Part shown: piece by piece, positions 8,214 to 15,414 of the stretch
How the letters are laid out: every line of letters starts with the position of its first letter
How positions within the stretch are numbered: position 1 is the stretch's first letter
Origin: an uncultured Caryophanales bacterium
GTDB lineage: Bacteria > Bacillota_I > Bacilli_A > RF39 > UBA660
Direction: 5' to 3'
Assembly (NCBI GenBank): GCA_946614095.1
Contig: CAMOGG010000004.1
Location: 1 to 53,732, forward strand
DNA: 53,732 bases
The notes under the pieces: generated by a model
Databases searched by the model: none
Seen by the model: only the letters and a program-made list of their open reading frames with translations
Told to the model about the DNA's origin: nothing
Position numbers and translations under genes: made by a program

Positions 8214-8795
8214 ATGACAAGAAAGAAAAAAAAAGAAGATTATAATGATTGTTGGATGTATATTTTATTACTAACAACCCTAGTCATCCTACTAGAATCA
8301 TTAAAAACATACACATTCCAAGTAGCAGGAGTACATTTAACATATGCAGTATTCCTTCTCCCATTAATCTATTTACTAGCAAATTATATTACAAAAAAAT
8401 ATGATTATAAAAAGACAGTAGCTGCAATTGCAATATCAGGAGTATTATTTGTAAGTTTTGTTGCTGTAATATCTTTTGCCTTAGGAGAAAGATTAATTCT
8501 TACTAGCTTAACAGGAGAATTCTGTGGATATGTCATTAGCCAATTTGTAAACTTAACGATATATATGTTTCTTTTAAACAATACAAAGTCTCCATTCATA
8601 TTAATACTACTAACATATCTATTCTCATTAATTGTTTACTATATGTTTTATACACTGATTTATTTAAATATGATTACACTAGATACATATTGGAAAGGTT
8701 ATTTCATAACATTAGGAATTCAAACAATATTATGTATCCCAATTTCCTATATTGATAAAAAAATAGCAAGAGGGAAAGAAAAGCTAATAGACTAA
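8214..8795 (+). CDS. Multi-pass membrane protein, VUT/YhhQ-like (possible transporter)
   Basis: A 193-residue, very hydrophobic protein with about six predicted membrane helices and a positively charged N-terminus (MTRKKKKED). The layout, with YILLLTTLVILLESLKTY, LTYAVFLLPLIYLLANYITKKY, YKKTVAAIAISGVLF and a final IPISYIDKKI, resembles VUT/DUF165 proteins such as the queuosine-precursor transporter YhhQ, but no residue is diagnostic and no queuosine gene is nearby. GAGGTGG precedes the ATG. A strong terminator overlaps its 3-prime end. The function is tentative; the reading frame is secure. Confidence 0.7.
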   Translation: MTRKKKKEDYNDCWMYILLLTTLVILLESLKTYTFQVAGVHLTYAVFLLPLIYLLANYITKKYDYKKTVAAIAISGVLFVSFVAVISFALGERLILTSLTGEFCGYVISQFVNLTIYMFLLNNTKSPFILILLTYLFSLIVYYMFYTLIYLNMITLDTYWKGYFITLGIQTILCIPISYIDKKIARGKEKLID

Positions 8796-8812
8796 AACTA
8801 TTAGCTTTTATT
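8781..8812 (+). terminator. terminator of the VUT-like gene
   Basis: A perfect 10-bp stem, AAGCTAATAG (8781-8790) with CTATTAGCTT (8798-8807), loop ACTAAAA, then a T-rich tail. The stop codon lies in the loop. Confidence 0.85.
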
Positions 8813-8840
8813 TTGCAATTTAAAAAAAATATGATACAAT
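8813..8840 (+). promoter_or_regulatory. promoter of the 8869 gene
   Basis: TTGCAA (8813-8818), a 16-bp spacer and TACAAT (8835-8840), with TG two bases before the -10. It lies directly after the preceding terminator. Confidence 0.65.
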
Positions 8841-8868
8841 AAGGTTTCTGGTAGGAAAGGAGAAGAAA

Positions 8869-9516
8869 ATGAAAGCAAATCATAATAGAAAAAATAAAAT
8901 TTATAGACTAAATAATGGTACAATTCAAGTATTTAGTTTTGAACCATTTCAAAGTAGAATTGTTAATTTTCGTCTACAAGAAATGAAAAAAATAAAAGAA
9001 GACGACCAAGTAATAAAAAAAGCTGGTCCATTAACTTGGTTTTCATCAAAAAAGAATGTAATATTTGAATGCGAAGCTTATGTCTTAAAAAGAAATCCAG
9101 CAAAAAGTTTTGAAGAAAAAGAAGACAACTATGCATTAGTAAGAGGATACATCGATGGTATTTATACAAATGCATCAGTTCATATTAGAGAACGTGACGA
9201 TAAAGAAGGAGAATCTATCATTATATTAAATCCAAAACATGATGTTCCAGGAAAACGAATTCAAATAACTCCTGATTTATATTTAGAATATTTACTAGAA
9301 AATGAACGTTTTGAAGAAGAAGCACTTCAAACAGAAGACTTAACAAAAGAAAAAAAATTATTTATAATTTCAGAACAACCAATCATGGAATGTAGTGAAA
9401 ATTCACTTAAGAATCTTATCAATAGTGGTTTAGTAAAAGGAGATTTAGATGAAAAATTAGAACTATTAGAAGGTTCTACAAAAGTATATGAAAAGTTAAA
9501 ACATTCCAAAAAATAA
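8869..9516 (+). CDS. Uncharacterised soluble protein
   Basis: I do not recognise this 215-residue protein. It has no signal peptide or membrane helix. The first 150 residues look like a mixed beta-rich domain (IYRLNNGTIQVFSFEPF, VIFECEAYVLKRN, ALVRGYIDGIYTNASVHIRERD, SIIILNPKH), followed by a charged helical end. AAAGGAG precedes the ATG. It has its own promoter and a shared bidirectional terminator, so it is a single-gene unit between the accessory membrane genes. Confidence 0.75.
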   Translation: MKANHNRKNKIYRLNNGTIQVFSFEPFQSRIVNFRLQEMKKIKEDDQVIKKAGPLTWFSSKKNVIFECEAYVLKRNPAKSFEEKEDNYALVRGYIDGIYTNASVHIRERDDKEGESIIILNPKHDVPGKRIQITPDLYLEYLLENERFEEEALQTEDLTKEKKLFIISEQPIMECSENSLKNLINSGLVKGDLDEKLELLEGSTKVYEKLKHSKK

Positions 9517-9540
9517 GAAACCAAATAAGGTTTCTTTTTA
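9515..9540. terminator. bidirectional terminator between convergent genes
   Basis: AAGAAACC (9515-9522) pairs with GGTTTCTT (9529-9536). T runs flank the stem on both strands, so it can serve the 8869 gene and the convergent CPBP protease gene ending at 9538. Confidence 0.8.
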
Positions 9541-10242
9541 TAATACAAAAATAGATAATAAAACCAAAACAGTATTATGAAACATATGAAGAGAAAGAGA
9601 AGTAAAAATAGTATCAGTCTCATAATAAGCTAGGGCAAATGCACCACCTAAAGCTCCATAAGGAATGATATATAAATAATCTACAAATTGAGTAGCATTA
9701 CCAATTACGTGACCACCACCAAATAGTAGAAAGGAAAGAAATGCAAAAAGCCATTTATTAGAAAAAACATCTTTTAAAGTCTTACGAAAAGCAATTTCTT
9801 CATTAAAAGGAGCAAGAATACCAGCATCAATAAGCATTAACCAAGGAAGAGCATCTAACATATCCTGAACAATCTTTTCATTTCCAGCTCCTCCAGCTTT
9901 AAAGAAGTAAGTAATCATAACATTAGATACCATCATAATGAATAAGCCAACCATCCACCAACGAACACCAATATCCATATTTTCCATAAAGTGTTTTGTA
10001 AACTTTTTAAATTCCTTTTTGACATCTTTCCAATAAATAAATAGAAAAATAAAAAATAAGATAGCACTAGAAAAAGTAGATAATAATACTTGTATTGTTT
10101 TACTAGCTGTATGAGGTTGAATATGGAATAGTCGGATAGGAATATATTGAAAATAAGCACTAAACCAAAACAGAAGAAAAACGATAACACTTCGTATTAT
10201 TACATATAATTTAGGATACTTTTTTATCATTTGATTTATCAT
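9538..10242 (-). CDS. CPBP family intramembrane glutamic endopeptidase (CAAX/Abi-type)
   Basis: A 234-residue membrane protein with about six helices. The CPBP motifs are present: NEEIAFRKTL (EExxxR), GGGHVIGNATQF with the second-motif His, and HMFHNTVLV at the C-terminus. Family members are intramembrane proteases; in Firmicutes some give immunity to bacteriocins, others process membrane proteins. The start has GGTGAT upstream on the minus strand. It is the only minus-strand gene in the accessory block and separates paralogue D from A-C. A role in processing or protecting against the neighbouring fusion proteins is possible but unproven. Confidence 0.88.
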   Translation of the reverse strand: MINQMIKKYPKLYVIIRSVIVFLLFWFSAYFQYIPIRLFHIQPHTASKTIQVLLSTFSSAILFFIFLFIYWKDVKKEFKKFTKHFMENMDIGVRWWMVGLFIMMVSNVMITYFFKAGGAGNEKIVQDMLDALPWLMLIDAGILAPFNEEIAFRKTLKDVFSNKWLFAFLSFLLFGGGHVIGNATQFVDYLYIIPYGALGGAFALAYYETDTIFTSLSLHMFHNTVLVLLSIFVL

Positions 10243-10335
10243 ATTATCACCATTCTAAAGATATCATAAAAATAAAAATATGAAAAGAAAAATATGTTAT
10301 AATTACTTTATTAAGATGAATAAAAGGAGTAAAAA

Positions 10336-11391
10336 ATGGAAATAATGAATCAATGTAATGAACCATCATTAATCATAATCATTCATATTATCAAAAAAAT
10401 ACTATTCTATATTCAAATGTTAGTACCTATTTTACTAATTATATGGGGAAGTATTGGATTTATAAAATTAGTAAAAAGTCCAGAAGAAAAAAATGGTACA
10501 AAGAAAATAATTAATAAATTTCTAGCAGCAGTAGTAGTTTTTATGATACCAGTAATTGTAAATGCAACAATGTATCTAGTAGGAGAAAAAACAAAAATAA
10601 GTAACTGCTGGAATAGTGCAGAAAGCAAAATTATGATGCCTACTTATATTCCTACAAAAAAAGAAAAAGAGAAAAAGAAGATTATTAAAAATCCAGATTC
10701 TTATGAAATAGGAACAGCTAGTACTGGACTAGAAACAGCAAAATTAGCATTACGAGTTGTTCCCACAGCAACACCAGAAAAATCCCTGCACACACCAAAA
10801 TCAAATGAAGAAAATGGAGCTTGGTGTAAGACAAAAGATGAGAGATTATATAACTATTTTAAAATTATGGATGAAACAATTGGAAAATATCCATCTCATG
10901 ATAATAATAATCATAGCAGAAAACAAGGAATAAACAACAATAACGCTTATGCTTCATGTGCCCAAGCAGTAGCAGGAATTGTTAGAGCAACCGTAGATCC
11001 AGACTTTGAATCTGGAAGTCCAGATTTAGAATTAGATTATTTAAAACAAAATGAAGAAAAATGGAATCTAGTCGCAAGATTAAAAGCAGGGGAACGTTAT
11101 GATTCCATATGTCAGCCAGGAGATGTTATTTTTTTAGAGAAATTTTCAAACCACGTAATGATATATATAGGAAATGAATTGGTAAGAGAAAAATTTCCAA
11201 ATTCTAATGGAGATATGTATGAAGCCTCTTATAGTGAAGACCGATACCCAACCATTACCCATCATGAAATTGTCTATGGAACATACGCCAGAATATATCG
11301 TGCAACAGGAGAAGGAAAATTTTACTATCCATTCATTGATATCGAAAAAACATTAAGTAATCCGGTTGATTTAAACAAACAAATGTGTTAA
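10336..11391 (+). CDS. VirB2/TrbC-like two-helix membrane protein with C-terminal NlpC/P60-like domain (paralogue D)
   Basis: A 351-residue member of the fusion family. The N-terminal module is more divergent than in A-C but keeps the plan: helix LFYIQMLVPILLIIWGSIGF, loop KSPEEKNGTKK, second helix ending GEKTKISNCW. The C-terminal domain (about 175-330) has Cys in AYASCAQAVAGIV, PGDVIFLE and His in SNHVMIYIGNELV, a typical NlpC/P60-like order. The catalytic domain differs from those of A and C and lacks their shared middle region. AAAGGAG precedes the ATG at 10336. It has its own upstream TATAAT (10298-10303) and lies just before the rpsO promoter. Confidence 0.83.
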   Translation: MEIMNQCNEPSLIIIIHIIKKILFYIQMLVPILLIIWGSIGFIKLVKSPEEKNGTKKIINKFLAAVVVFMIPVIVNATMYLVGEKTKISNCWNSAESKIMMPTYIPTKKEKEKKKIIKNPDSYEIGTASTGLETAKLALRVVPTATPEKSLHTPKSNEENGAWCKTKDERLYNYFKIMDETIGKYPSHDNNNHSRKQGINNNNAYASCAQAVAGIVRATVDPDFESGSPDLELDYLKQNEEKWNLVARLKAGERYDSICQPGDVIFLEKFSNHVMIYIGNELVREKFPNSNGDMYEASYSEDRYPTITHHEIVYGTYARIYRATGEGKFYYPFIDIEKTLSNPVDLNKQMC

Positions 11392-11396
11392 AAAGC

Positions 11397-11425
11397 TTGC
11401 AATATCAGAGAATTAATTGTATAAT
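11397..11425 (+). promoter_or_regulatory. rpsO promoter
   Basis: TTGCAA (11397-11402), a 17-bp spacer and a perfect TATAAT (11420-11425), starting 6 nt after the stop of paralogue D. It is one of the best sigma-A-type promoters in the window and gives a leader of about 98 nt before rpsO. Confidence 0.85.
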
Positions 11426-11431
11426 ACTATT

Positions 11432-11522
11432 GATTCCTGTGGATTAGGAAAATATTACCATTACCCGGAAGGGAGATTTTCCGACTCTCTACTTAGTAAT
11501 GGTGGACGAAGAGAAAGGAAGT
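11432..11522 (+). promoter_or_regulatory. structured rpsO leader, candidate S15 autoregulatory RNA
   Basis: The leader can form a hairpin TTCCT/AGGAA (about 11433-11448) and a long-range stem ACCATTAC (11457-11464) with GTAATGGT (11496-11503). Inside this lies CGGAA (11466-11470) with TTCCG (11479-11483), whose loop GGGAGA (11471-11476) is complementary to TCTCT (11486-11490), allowing an alternative fold or pseudoknot. S15 is known to repress its own mRNA through several unrelated leader structures in different bacteria. Structure is read from the sequence; binding is inferred. Confidence 0.6.
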
Positions 11523-11529
11523 GTAAAAC

Positions 11530-11799
11530 GTGGCTTTAACAAAAGAACAAAAAGCAAAAATCGTAAAAGAATTTGCTAAGAATGAAAAAGATACTGGTTC
11601 TGCAGAAGTTCAAATAGCTATTTTAACTCAAGAAATCAATGAGTTAACAGAACATTTAAAAGTACATATTCATGACTATCATTCACGTAGAGGTCTTCTT
11701 AAAAAAGTTGGTCAACGTAGAAGTATGTTAAAATACTTAGCAAAGAAAGATATCCAAAGCTATCGCGAGGTTATCAAAAAATTAGGATTAAGAAAGTAG
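11530..11799 (+). CDS. rpsO: 30S ribosomal protein S15
   Basis: S15 binds the 16S rRNA central domain early in 30S assembly. The 89 residues match the full family: [55 protein letters not shown] and the end IKKLGLRK. It starts with GTG, 5-10 nt after GAAAGGAAGTG. A structured leader precedes it and a terminator follows, then pnp, the usual Firmicute neighbour. Confidence 0.98.
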   Translation: MALTKEQKAKIVKEFAKNEKDTGSAEVQIAILTQEINELTEHLKVHIHDYHSRRGLLKKVGQRRSMLKYLAKKDIQSYREVIKKLGLRK

Positions 11800-11826
11800 A
11801 CACATTTTTTCGTGTCTATTTTTTTT
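11796..11826 (+). terminator. rpsO terminator
   Basis: TAGACAC (11797-11803) pairs with GTGTCTA (11812-11818), followed by eight T. Partial read-through probably feeds pnp, which has no clear promoter of its own. Confidence 0.8.
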
Positions 11827-11845
11827 AGAAGTGTGAGGTAAAAAA

Positions 11846-14038
11846 ATGAAAAGTAAAAAGAAAGTATTTGAATTAGATTTCCATGGAAGAAAAATTATAG
11901 TAGAACATGGAGAAATGGCAAAACAAGCAAATGGTGCTGTATTAGTAAGATATAATGATACAGTTGTTCTTACTGCTGCAGTAGTATCTAAAACTGCAAA
12001 CTTATTATCAGATTTCTTCCCATTAACAGTTAATTATCAAGAAAAATTGTATTCAGTAGGTAAAATACCAGGAGGATTTATCAAAAGAGAAGGACGTCCA
12101 AGTGAAGCTGCAACTCTAGCTGCTCGTATGATTGATCGTCCAATGAGACCACTATTCCCAGAAGGATTTAAAAATGAAGTACAAGTTATTTCTACAGTAT
12201 TATCAGTGGACCAAGATTGTTCTCCAGAACTAACAGCAATGCTAGCATCATCTCTTGCTGTATCCATTTCAAAGATTCCATTTAATGGACCAATTGCTGG
12301 AGTAAAAGTAGGTAGAGTAAATGGTAAATTTATCATTAACCCAACTCCAGAAGAACTAGAAGAATCAGAATTAGAATTAACAGTAGCTGGTACAAAAGAT
12401 GCTATTAATATGGTAGAGTCAAGTGCAAAACAAGTATCAGAAGAAGTGATGTTAGAAGCACTAATGTTTGGTCATAAAGCAGTAAAAGAATTAATTAAAT
12501 TTGAAGAGAAAATTATAAAAGAAATTGGGGAAGAGAAAATGGAATATGAAACATTAACTCCAGAACCAGAACTTGTAGAAAGAATTGAAAAGTTAGTTAC
12601 AAAGAAAATGGATAAAGCTCTTCGTATCAAAGACAAATTAAAAAAATATGCAGCAATTGATGAAATAAAAGAAGAAATGGAAGAACTATTTACAAAAGAA
12701 AATGAAGATACTATGAAAGAACAAGAACTAAAAGAGTTACTTGTAAAAGTTCAGATGGTAGTATCTGATATTGAATATCGCTTGTTTAGAGGTATTGTTG
12801 TAAAAGAAAAATTACGTGCAGATGGACGTAAAATGGATGAAATTAGACCATTATCAACAGATATTGATATTCTACCAAGAACTCATGGCTCAGCATTATT
12901 TACTCGTGGAGAAACACAAGCATTATCTATCACAACACTAGGAGCTTTAAATGAACATCAAATTATTGATGGACTTTCTATGGAAGATCAAAAAAGATTT
13001 ATGTTACATTATAACTTCCCACAATTCTCAGTAGGAGAGACAGGAAGATATGGAGCACCAGGTAGACGTGAAATAGGACATGGTGCATTAGGTGAAAAAG
13101 CACTAGCTCAAGTGATACCAACAGAAGAAGAATTCCCATATACCATAAGAGTAGTATCTGAAATATTAGAATCAAATGGATCATCTTCTCAAGCAAGTAT
13201 TTGTGCAGGATGTATGTCTCTAATGGCCGCAGGAGTTCCAATTAAAGCTCCAATTGCTGGTATCGCTATGGGATTAATTACAGATGGTGATGATTATACC
13301 ATCCTAACAGATATTCAAGGAATGGAAGATCACCTAGGAGATATGGACTTTAAAGTAGCAGGTAGTGAAGAAGGAATTACTGCCCTTCAAATGGATATTA
13401 AGATTAGTGGTATAACAGAAAATATCTTAAAAGAAGCACTAGCTCAAGCTAAAAAAGCTCGTCTAGAAATATTAAAAGTCATTAAAAAACAAATTAAAGA
13501 ACCACGTAAAGAAGTATCAAAATATGCTCCTAAGATGGAAACATTCATGATTAATCCATTAAAGATAAAAGATGTTATTGGTAAAGGTGGAGAAATGATT
13601 ACAAAGATCATTTGTGAAGCATCAAATGTAACAGAAGTTACTAATGTAAATGCAGTAAAAGTAGAATTAGAAGATGATGGAAGAGTTATTATCTATCATA
13701 GTGATCAAGAAATTATTGATAAAACAAGAAAAATGATAGAAGAAGTCGTAAGAGAAATAGAAGTAGGAAAAATCTATGAAGCAAAAGTAGTAAAAGTAGA
13801 AGACTTTGGATGCTTTGTAGAACTATGGCCTGGAGCAGAAGGAATGGTACATGTATCACAACTTGCTCATGAAAGAGTTGCAAAAGCAAGTGATGTAGTA
13901 AGTGTAGGAGATGAAATCATCGTAAAAGCCCTAGGACCAGATAAAAGAGGCAGACAAAACTTTTCAAGACGTGATGCACTACCAAAACCTAAGAAAAAAG
14001 AACCAAAAAAAGTAGAAGAAACGAAAGAAGAAGCATAA
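11846..14038 (+). CDS. pnp: Polyribonucleotide nucleotidyltransferase (PNPase)
   Basis: Phosphorolytic 3-prime to 5-prime exoribonuclease. The 730 residues show two RNase PH domains (about 1-230 and 315-545) with the RNA-contact motifs [20 protein letters not shown] and [14 protein letters not shown] and the catalytic-side [14 protein letters not shown], a linking helical domain, a KH domain ([15 protein letters not shown]) and an S1 domain ([20 protein letters not shown]). The C-terminal tail is Lys/Glu-rich. The length is normal. It follows rpsO as in Bacillus. Confidence 0.98.
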   Translation: MKSKKKVFELDFHGRKIIVEHGEMAKQANGAVLVRYNDTVVLTAAVVSKTANLLSDFFPLTVNYQEKLYSVGKIPGGFIKREGRPSEAATLAARMIDRPMRPLFPEGFKNEVQVISTVLSVDQDCSPELTAMLASSLAVSISKIPFNGPIAGVKVGRVNGKFIINPTPEELEESELELTVAGTKDAINMVESSAKQVSEEVMLEALMFGHKAVKELIKFEEKIIKEIGEEKMEYETLTPEPELVERIEKLVTKKMDKALRIKDKLKKYAAIDEIKEEMEELFTKENEDTMKEQELKELLVKVQMVVSDIEYRLFRGIVVKEKLRADGRKMDEIRPLSTDIDILPRTHGSALFTRGETQALSITTLGALNEHQIIDGLSMEDQKRFMLHYNFPQFSVGETGRYGAPGRREIGHGALGEKALAQVIPTEEEFPYTIRVVSEILESNGSSSQASICAGCMSLMAAGVPIKAPIAGIAMGLITDGDDYTILTDIQGMEDHLGDMDFKVAGSEEGITALQMDIKISGITENILKEALAQAKKARLEILKVIKKQIKEPRKEVSKYAPKMETFMINPLKIKDVIGKGGEMITKIICEASNVTEVTNVNAVKVELEDDGRVIIYHSDQEIIDKTRKMIEEVVREIEVGKIYEAKVVKVEDFGCFVELWPGAEGMVHVSQLAHERVAKASDVVSVGDEIIVKALGPDKRGRQNFSRRDALPKPKKKEPKKVEETKEEA

Positions 14039-14052
14039 TCTTCTTTTTTTCT
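14024..14052 (+). terminator. pnp terminator
   Basis: AAAGAAG-AAG (from 14024) pairs with CTTCTTT (14040-14046), loop around CATAAT containing the stop codon, followed by T residues. Confidence 0.7.
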
Positions 14053-14079
14053 TGAAAAATAAGAAATTTATGATATAAT
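14052..14079 (+). promoter_or_regulatory. promoter of the Asn/Thr-rich surface protein gene
   Basis: TTGAAA (14052-14057), a 16-bp spacer and TATAAT (14074-14079), with TG two bases before the -10 box. Confidence 0.75.
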
Positions 14080-14103
14080 ATGGGCATACGGAGGGTGAGT
14101 GGA

Positions 14104-14469
14104 ATGAGTGATTTAATAAGAAGTATCATAAAATGGATAATAGTAGTACTAATTATAATCTTTATAATTTTCCTATTAGCAAAACTAGCAGACAATGAAA
14201 CAAAATCAAAATCAAATATAAATACAAATACAGGAATTAAGACAATAAAGAGTAGTCAAGCAACAAATACAACCAATACAAATAATAACAATAATAATAC
14301 AGAGAATACAAATACAACAACGGATACCAATACAAATACAAGTAACACAACAGTTGTAGATTCTCCTGATACCGCAACAACGCCAGGTATCAGTATCCTT
14401 TTAGGAACAATCATATTAGGAGGAAGTACATACTATATCTATAAAAATAAAAAATTATTAAATAATTAA
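14104..14469 (+). CDS. Small membrane-anchored protein with Asn/Thr-rich stalk and sorting-signal-like C-terminus
   Basis: A 121-residue protein. An N-terminal hydrophobic helix (about 7-28, WIIVVLIIIFIIFLLAKLA) is followed by some 60 residues made almost only of Asn, Thr and Ser, then VDSPDTATTPG, a second hydrophobic stretch and the basic end YKNKKLLNN. The last part looks like a sortase signal with a non-canonical SPDTA in place of LPxTG. The ATG at 14104 follows GGAGGGTGA and is preferred over 14080, which overlaps the promoter. No known function; it could be a wall-spanning tether. It lies between pnp and a ylxY-like gene. Confidence 0.75.
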   Translation: MSDLIRSIIKWIIVVLIIIFIIFLLAKLADNETKSKSNINTNTGIKTIKSSQATNTTNTNNNNNNTENTNTTTDTNTNTSNTTVVDSPDTATTPGISILLGTIILGGSTYYIYKNKKLLNN

Positions 14470-14470
14470 A

Positions 14471-14497
14471 AAGGATTCATGAAAGAATTCTTTTTTT
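14471..14497 (+). terminator. terminator overlapping a false start of the next gene
   Basis: AAGGATTC (14471-14478) pairs with GAATTCTT (14485-14492), loop ATGAAA, followed by T residues. The loop contains the ATG at 14479 that would otherwise look like the start of the following reading frame. Confidence 0.75.
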
Positions 14498-14520
14498 CAT
14501 ATAGTAATATAGGTGATAAC

Positions 14521-15360
14521 TTGAATAAATTAAAAATAAATATTATAGGATTGTTCCTAATAGGAATCTGTTTTTATACAACAGAATATACTCTTCAAAG
14601 AATGAAAGAAAAAGACCCCATCATGATAGAAATAAAAGAAAAAAGTAAAGAGTATGAAGAAAAATATCATAATGCCCAAGTAAATGGAAATGATATTACA
14701 TCCGGAAAAAAAGGAAAAGAAGTAGATTATAATACTTCTTATTCCAAAATGAAACAATATGGAGCTTTTAATGAATCATTAATTACTACAAAAGAAGTAT
14801 TACCAATAATTTCTATTGAGAAAAACTATGATAAATACTTAGTAAGTGGTAATCAAAAAGAAAAAAAAGTCTCCCTAGTTTTTCCAATTAAACAAGACGA
14901 AGAAATAGAATCAATCATAACTGTATTAAATAAAAAAGAAGTACCAGGAACATTCTTTATAGATGGAACCATATTAGAAAAGTATACAAATGTAATTAGA
15001 AAAAATAAACAACATGAATTTGAAATATTAAGTTATCAAGACTCTTATCAAACATCATTTTTCACAACCGCAATAGCATACCTAGAAATGGTTACCAAAA
15101 AAGAAGCAAATTATTGTTATACAGAAAAAGATAATCAAGAATTATTAGATATCTGTAAAAAGAGAAGACTTCATACCATTAAAGCAAATGAACTGATAAA
15201 AAAAGAACTCTATCGAACCATTAAAAATAATCTAGATAGTACAAAGTTCTATTCCATTGAATCAAACTCTTATAATTTAAAAGAATTATCCACAACGATT
15301 GATTACATAGAAGAAAAAGGCTATCAAATTACAAAATTAGAAGAATTACTTTCAGAATAA
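14521..15360 (+). CDS. Membrane-anchored NodB-fold (polysaccharide deacetylase-like) pseudoenzyme
   Basis: 279 residues from a TTG start at 14521, preceded by AGGTGAT. This start is preferred because the in-frame ATG at 14479 lies in a terminator loop. An N-terminal anchor (INIIGLFLIGICFY) leads to a domain whose core reads VSLVFPIKQDEEIESII, KKEVPGTFFIDGTILEK and EFEILSYQDSYQ, matching the NodB pattern FDDGP, VPATFFVDG and HEIGNHSY. The metal-binding Asp and both His are absent, so it is probably not a deacetylase. In Bacillus, ylxY, a deacetylase-like gene, follows pnpA; the position suggests this is a divergent ylxY counterpart. Confidence 0.72.
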   Translation: MNKLKINIIGLFLIGICFYTTEYTLQRMKEKDPIMIEIKEKSKEYEEKYHNAQVNGNDITSGKKGKEVDYNTSYSKMKQYGAFNESLITTKEVLPIISIEKNYDKYLVSGNQKEKKVSLVFPIKQDEEIESIITVLNKKEVPGTFFIDGTILEKYTNVIRKNKQHEFEILSYQDSYQTSFFTTAIAYLEMVTKKEANYCYTEKDNQELLDICKKRRLHTIKANELIKKELYRTIKNNLDSTKFYSIESNSYNLKELSTTIDYIEEKGYQITKLEELLSE

Positions 15361-15388
15361 TGAAAACAAAAAAAGATTATGATATAAT
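15360..15388 (+). promoter_or_regulatory. promoter of the 15415 gene
   Basis: ATGAAA (15360-15365) as a weak -35, a 17-bp spacer and TATAAT (15383-15388) with TG upstream. Confidence 0.6.
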
Positions 15389-15414
15389 AGAGCACAAATA
15401 AATGGAGAAATCAT

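Noticed and set aside
9538-10242. CPBP protease as immunity protein of a bacteriocin locus
   Set aside because: No bacteriocin precursor, double-glycine leader or ABC exporter is seen nearby; only the protease family is claimed.
14220-14345. Possible tandem repeat or CRISPR-like array
   Set aside because: The repetition is A+C-rich coding sequence for Asn/Thr runs, with no fixed unit and spacer pattern. I saw no CRISPR array in the window.
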